A stretch of DNA of 9,601 nt from Bacteroidota bacterium (GTDB taxonomy: Bacteria; Bacteroidota; Bacteroidia; Chitinophagales; Saprospiraceae): the NCBI GenBank assembly GCA_018969455.1, contig JAGWYI010000117.1:1-9601 (forward strand), read 5' to 3'. Below the pieces are notes generated by a model that made no database searches, was not told where the DNA came from, and worked only from the letters and a program-made list of their open reading frames with translations. Each line of letters starts with the position of its first letter. Within the stretch, counting starts at the first letter, position 1. Both the position numbers and the translations under genes were made by a program. Positions 7,816-9,601 of the stretch are shown here, piece by piece.

Positions 7816-7831
7816 TGCCGCCTGAGCGGCA
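7816..7831. repeat. Small third hairpin in the convergent intergenic region
   Basis: TGCCGC (7816-7821) and GCGGCA (7826-7831) form a GC-rich 6-bp stem with loop CTGA. There is an alternative outer pairing of AAATGC with GCATTT. No T run follows on either strand. The rest of the 252-base gap between the two stop codons (7700-7951) shows nothing recognisable. Confidence 0.35.
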
Positions 7832-7951
7832 GCATTTGTTGTCATGCTTCGGTCAGATTTTCTGTAATTTGATCCATAAGGCGTGTAAAAGGAAGCAGTT
7901 CAAAGCATAAAACCGGCGATTTTTGACCATCATCTTGCTTCAACTGTTCAA

Positions 7952-8926
7952 TCAACCCTTTTTCCGGCCTGTCCCCCTTTGTTCTTTGGGCTTTCCAATA
8001 ATGTTTTTATCCTTCCGGTTTTCCAAAATAGGTTCCGGGCGCGGCGCATCCTTCATCACATCGTGAAATACCTGTGAAACATAATTCCAAAATCCCTTTT
8101 CATATTTTAAACCATCGTAGCTGCCATCGGTAACATAAGCAATTCCATTGCCTGTTGGGCTCGGAATGGCAATTAAATGGTCAAACAATATCATTTTGTA
8201 TTGCTCGTCCCAATTTACTTTAATGCTTCCTTCCGCCGCGTACTCAAACACCAAACGCAATTCCTGCTGTTTTTTGGGCGGATTGCGGCGAAATACCGGC
8301 GCCCCAAACACAGGATTGCCCGCCTTGTCAAACCACAATACATCTATTATTTTCCGTCGGGTATGCGCATCCACACCGTCGTATCCAAAGAGGAGGTATT
8401 TCTTTCCCTCGCGGGTATCAAACTGCCGAATGGCATAATACAATACACCATACCATCGCTCAGGCTTGAGGGTTTCATAGATGGGGGGCGGCTCCATTTC
8501 CATGCTTCGATCGATAAGTGGAAAAAGCTGGAGTGCCGACCGATTCATCTGAATGGCGCCATAATATCGATTTGTGGAATCATTTACAGGCAGCTGCCAG
8601 GTAAAAACCCGAAAACTACTGTCGGGAGGCGCCAAAATCGACATCATTTTTAAACGTTCAAAGGGATATTTATAGGAATTTTCGGTTTTTAAAGCCTGTA
8701 CCAATTGTTTGATCAAAACCTTGCAGGAAGCAAACCGTTCCCGTTCAACCGTGTCATTTACAACAGCATATGCCAACAGAGCCAAGGTGTCTTCGGCAGC
8801 ATGAAGTTTTGCAACCGACTCCGCTGGAAGAGCGCCTGAGGGTTTTAAAGGCTGCTGCGCAGATACAAAGCATGGTGTATGAAAAGCGCCCACCCAAAGG
8901 AGCACAGCACAGGCAAATTGTCGCAT
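7952..8926 (-). CDS. Secreted conserved hypothetical protein, Bacteroidota type
   Basis: 324 residues, no function recognised. The start is placed at the ATG 8926-8924 because residues 1-23 then form a good Sec signal peptide (MRQFACAVLLWV core, cleavage near VSA/QQ). The frame stays open further upstream to 9121, but that would bury the signal peptide behind 65 non-conserved-looking residues and overlap the next gene. The mature part begins with a helical segment (35-85), followed by a beta-rich region with ILAPPDSSFRVFTWQLP (97-113), YYGAIQMN (121-128), LFPLIDRS (134-141), RWYGVLYYAI (157-166), YLLFGYDG (177-184), KIIDVLWFD (192-200), FGAPVF (207-212) and TDGSYDGLKY (266-275). The last 30 residues are basic and Pro-rich. 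I recall similar secreted proteins of unknown role in many Bacteroidota, but this could not be searched. No lipobox is visible, so a periplasmic or exported location is inferred. No T9SS sorting domain is present. Confidence 0.88.
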   Translation of the reverse strand: MRQFACAVLLWVGAFHTPCFVSAQQPLKPSGALPAESVAKLHAAEDTLALLAYAVVNDTVERERFASCKVLIKQLVQALKTENSYKYPFERLKMMSILAPPDSSFRVFTWQLPVNDSTNRYYGAIQMNRSALQLFPLIDRSMEMEPPPIYETLKPERWYGVLYYAIRQFDTREGKKYLLFGYDGVDAHTRRKIIDVLWFDKAGNPVFGAPVFRRNPPKKQQELRLVFEYAAEGSIKVNWDEQYKMILFDHLIAIPSPTGNGIAYVTDGSYDGLKYEKGFWNYVSQVFHDVMKDAPRPEPILENRKDKNIIGKPKEQRGTGRKKG

Positions 8927-8938
8927 AGCGTGTAAAAA

Positions 8939-8946
8939 CAATTTTA
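8939..8946 (-). promoter_or_regulatory. Weak candidate -7 element for the secreted hypothetical gene
   Basis: Read on the minus strand, TAAAATTG differs from TAnnTTTG at one base and ends 12 bases before the ATG at 8926. No TTG box is found at the right distance. It is listed because the position resembles that of the plus-strand promoters, and it is the only support for a start site in this gap. Confidence 0.22.
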
Positions 8947-9039
8947 TAAAACGTAATATGTAACTTGCATAGGAATATCCTTTGCCAAGCAGGCAATTTC
9001 GGGCAAGCCCCAATGCATTGCAAGAAATCATAGAGGATG

Positions 9040-9070
9040 AAAACGCGGGGACTTGGCAAAAATTGCCCCC
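9040..9070 (-). terminator. Possible weak terminator after the TPR-like gene
   Basis: On the minus strand GGCAA-TTT-TTGCC (9067-9055) makes a 5-bp stem, with outer G residues able to pair with CCCC (9050-9047) past a 4-base bulge, followed shortly by TTTT (9043-9040). It begins 14 bases after the stop codon of the gene at 9084. The stem is short and the T run brief, so termination may be partial and some read-through into the secreted hypothetical gene is possible. Confidence 0.3.
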
Positions 9071-9083
9071 AGGTCTTCCGGAA

Positions 9084-9601
9084 TTAATGTAATTCGGCGA
9101 GTTTCTCCAGCAACCATTCATGATTTACGGTATGCATACGCTCGCGTTGTATCTCCAACTCCAATGCCTCAATTTCTTTTTTGTCGGAAGGCGCCAGCCG
9201 CATGATTCGACGCGTATATTTGATGAGGTTGGCGTAAATTTTCCGCGTTTGTTGCGGGATGTTTTTGTGCCGGTTCAAAAATGCACGAAACGACTCCAAC
9301 AAGGATTCAAGCGCATCATATTCTTCCAGTTCGTAATAGGTAATGGTGAGCATTGCCTTCGAGATCAGGTTGTATCCAATGTCTTCATATTCCAGGTTTC
9401 TCAAGAGCGCCAATACTTTCTGGAATTTTTTTTGATACCGATATACCCGGGCCAAATTAAAAGTGTAGGTATTGTTGCGCGTATCGGTTGGCAGAAATTG
9501 CTTGTGCATTTCAATAAATTGCTCGGCCCATTCCAGTTTTCCCAGCCGTAAAGCGACCCCAACGGCATTGTTCAAACGCCAGGGCGCCAGTTCTCCCTGA
9601 A
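9084..9601 (-). CDS. Partial helical (TPR-like) protein, 3' end only
   Basis: 171 codons are visible before the TAA at 9086-9084. The frame is open to the window edge, so the N-terminus is missing. A TTG at 9575 could serve as a start, but the in-frame codons before it (QGELAPWR) read like continuing helix, so truncation by the window is the better reading. The sequence is alpha-helical throughout with paired-helix, TPR-like units: ALRLGKLEWAEQFIEMH, then TFNLARVYRYQKKFQKVLALL, then SKAMLTITYYELEEYDALESLL, followed by a basic helix (RKIYANLIKYTRRIMRL) and a Glu-rich C-terminal helix ending KLAELH. There is no signal peptide or enzyme motif in the visible part. TPR arrays usually mediate protein-protein contacts; the partner is unknown. 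It shares its strand with the gene at 7952-8926, 157 bases downstream, and the two may be cotranscribed. Confidence 0.8.
   Translation of the reverse strand, partial: QGELAPWRLNNAVGVALRLGKLEWAEQFIEMHKQFLPTDTRNNTYTFNLARVYRYQKKFQKVLALLRNLEYEDIGYNLISKAMLTITYYELEEYDALESLLESFRAFLNRHKNIPQQTRKIYANLIKYTRRIMRLAPSDKKEIEALELEIQRERMHTVNHEWLLEKLAELH

Noticed and set aside
8927..9121. A longer N-terminus for the secreted hypothetical protein, starting at 9121
   Set aside because: It would overlap the preceding gene by 38 bases and hide a convincing signal peptide behind 65 residues. The ATG at 8926 is the better start.
1..9601. CRISPR array, tRNA or rRNA genes, toxin-antitoxin or defence genes
   Set aside because: No spaced direct repeats, cloverleaf-like sequences or recognisable proteins of these kinds were found by eye on either strand.

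Overview
The window looks like chromosomal DNA from a gliding or T9SS-bearing Bacteroidota, most likely of the Saprospiria (Haliscomenobacter/Lewinella-like) type. The main evidence is a 1566-residue secreted protein with SprB-like repeats and a 'gliding motility-associated' type B C-terminal sorting domain. Supporting evidence is TAnnTTTG-like promoter elements 15 to 20 bases before the start codons, and the lack of clear Shine-Dalgarno sequences. The genus cannot be fixed from the sequence alone.

Layout, left to right. (1) 34-1395 (+) encodes an RmuC-family protein: a membrane-anchored coiled coil with a PD-(D/E)XK-like nuclease fold. (2) 1437-2675 (+) is hutI, imidazolonepropionase of histidine degradation. 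It apparently has its own promoter overlapping the end of rmuC, and no other hut gene is in view. (3) 2676-2998 is a 323-base gap holding a small palindromic hairpin and a probable promoter. (4) 2999-7699 (+) is the giant surface protein: signal peptide, an N-terminal beta-rich region without a firm assignment, a cohesin-like domain, about ten SprB-like repeats, a PKD-like module and the T9SS sorting domain. (5) 7700-7951 separates convergent genes and holds a 15-bp-stem bidirectional terminator, a second 10-bp hairpin immediately after it, and a weaker third one. (6) 7952-8926 (-) encodes a secreted conserved protein of unknown function. (7) 9084-9601 (-) is the 3' part of a helical, TPR-like gene that runs off the right edge.

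No single pathway links these genes: rmuC (genome maintenance) and hutI (catabolism) look like ordinary chromosomal neighbours. The giant protein is expected to leave the cell by Sec and then the type IX secretion system and to be displayed or released as an adhesin-like protein. No sprF/porP-like partner or other T9SS gene lies in the window, so it looks like an orphan substrate. The point most worth a second look is inside it: repeats 2 to 7 each carry exactly four cysteines, while repeats 1 and 8 to 10 carry two each, and there is a cohesin-like module upstream of the array. I see no CRISPR array, tRNA, rRNA, transposase, or toxin-antitoxin or defence gene.
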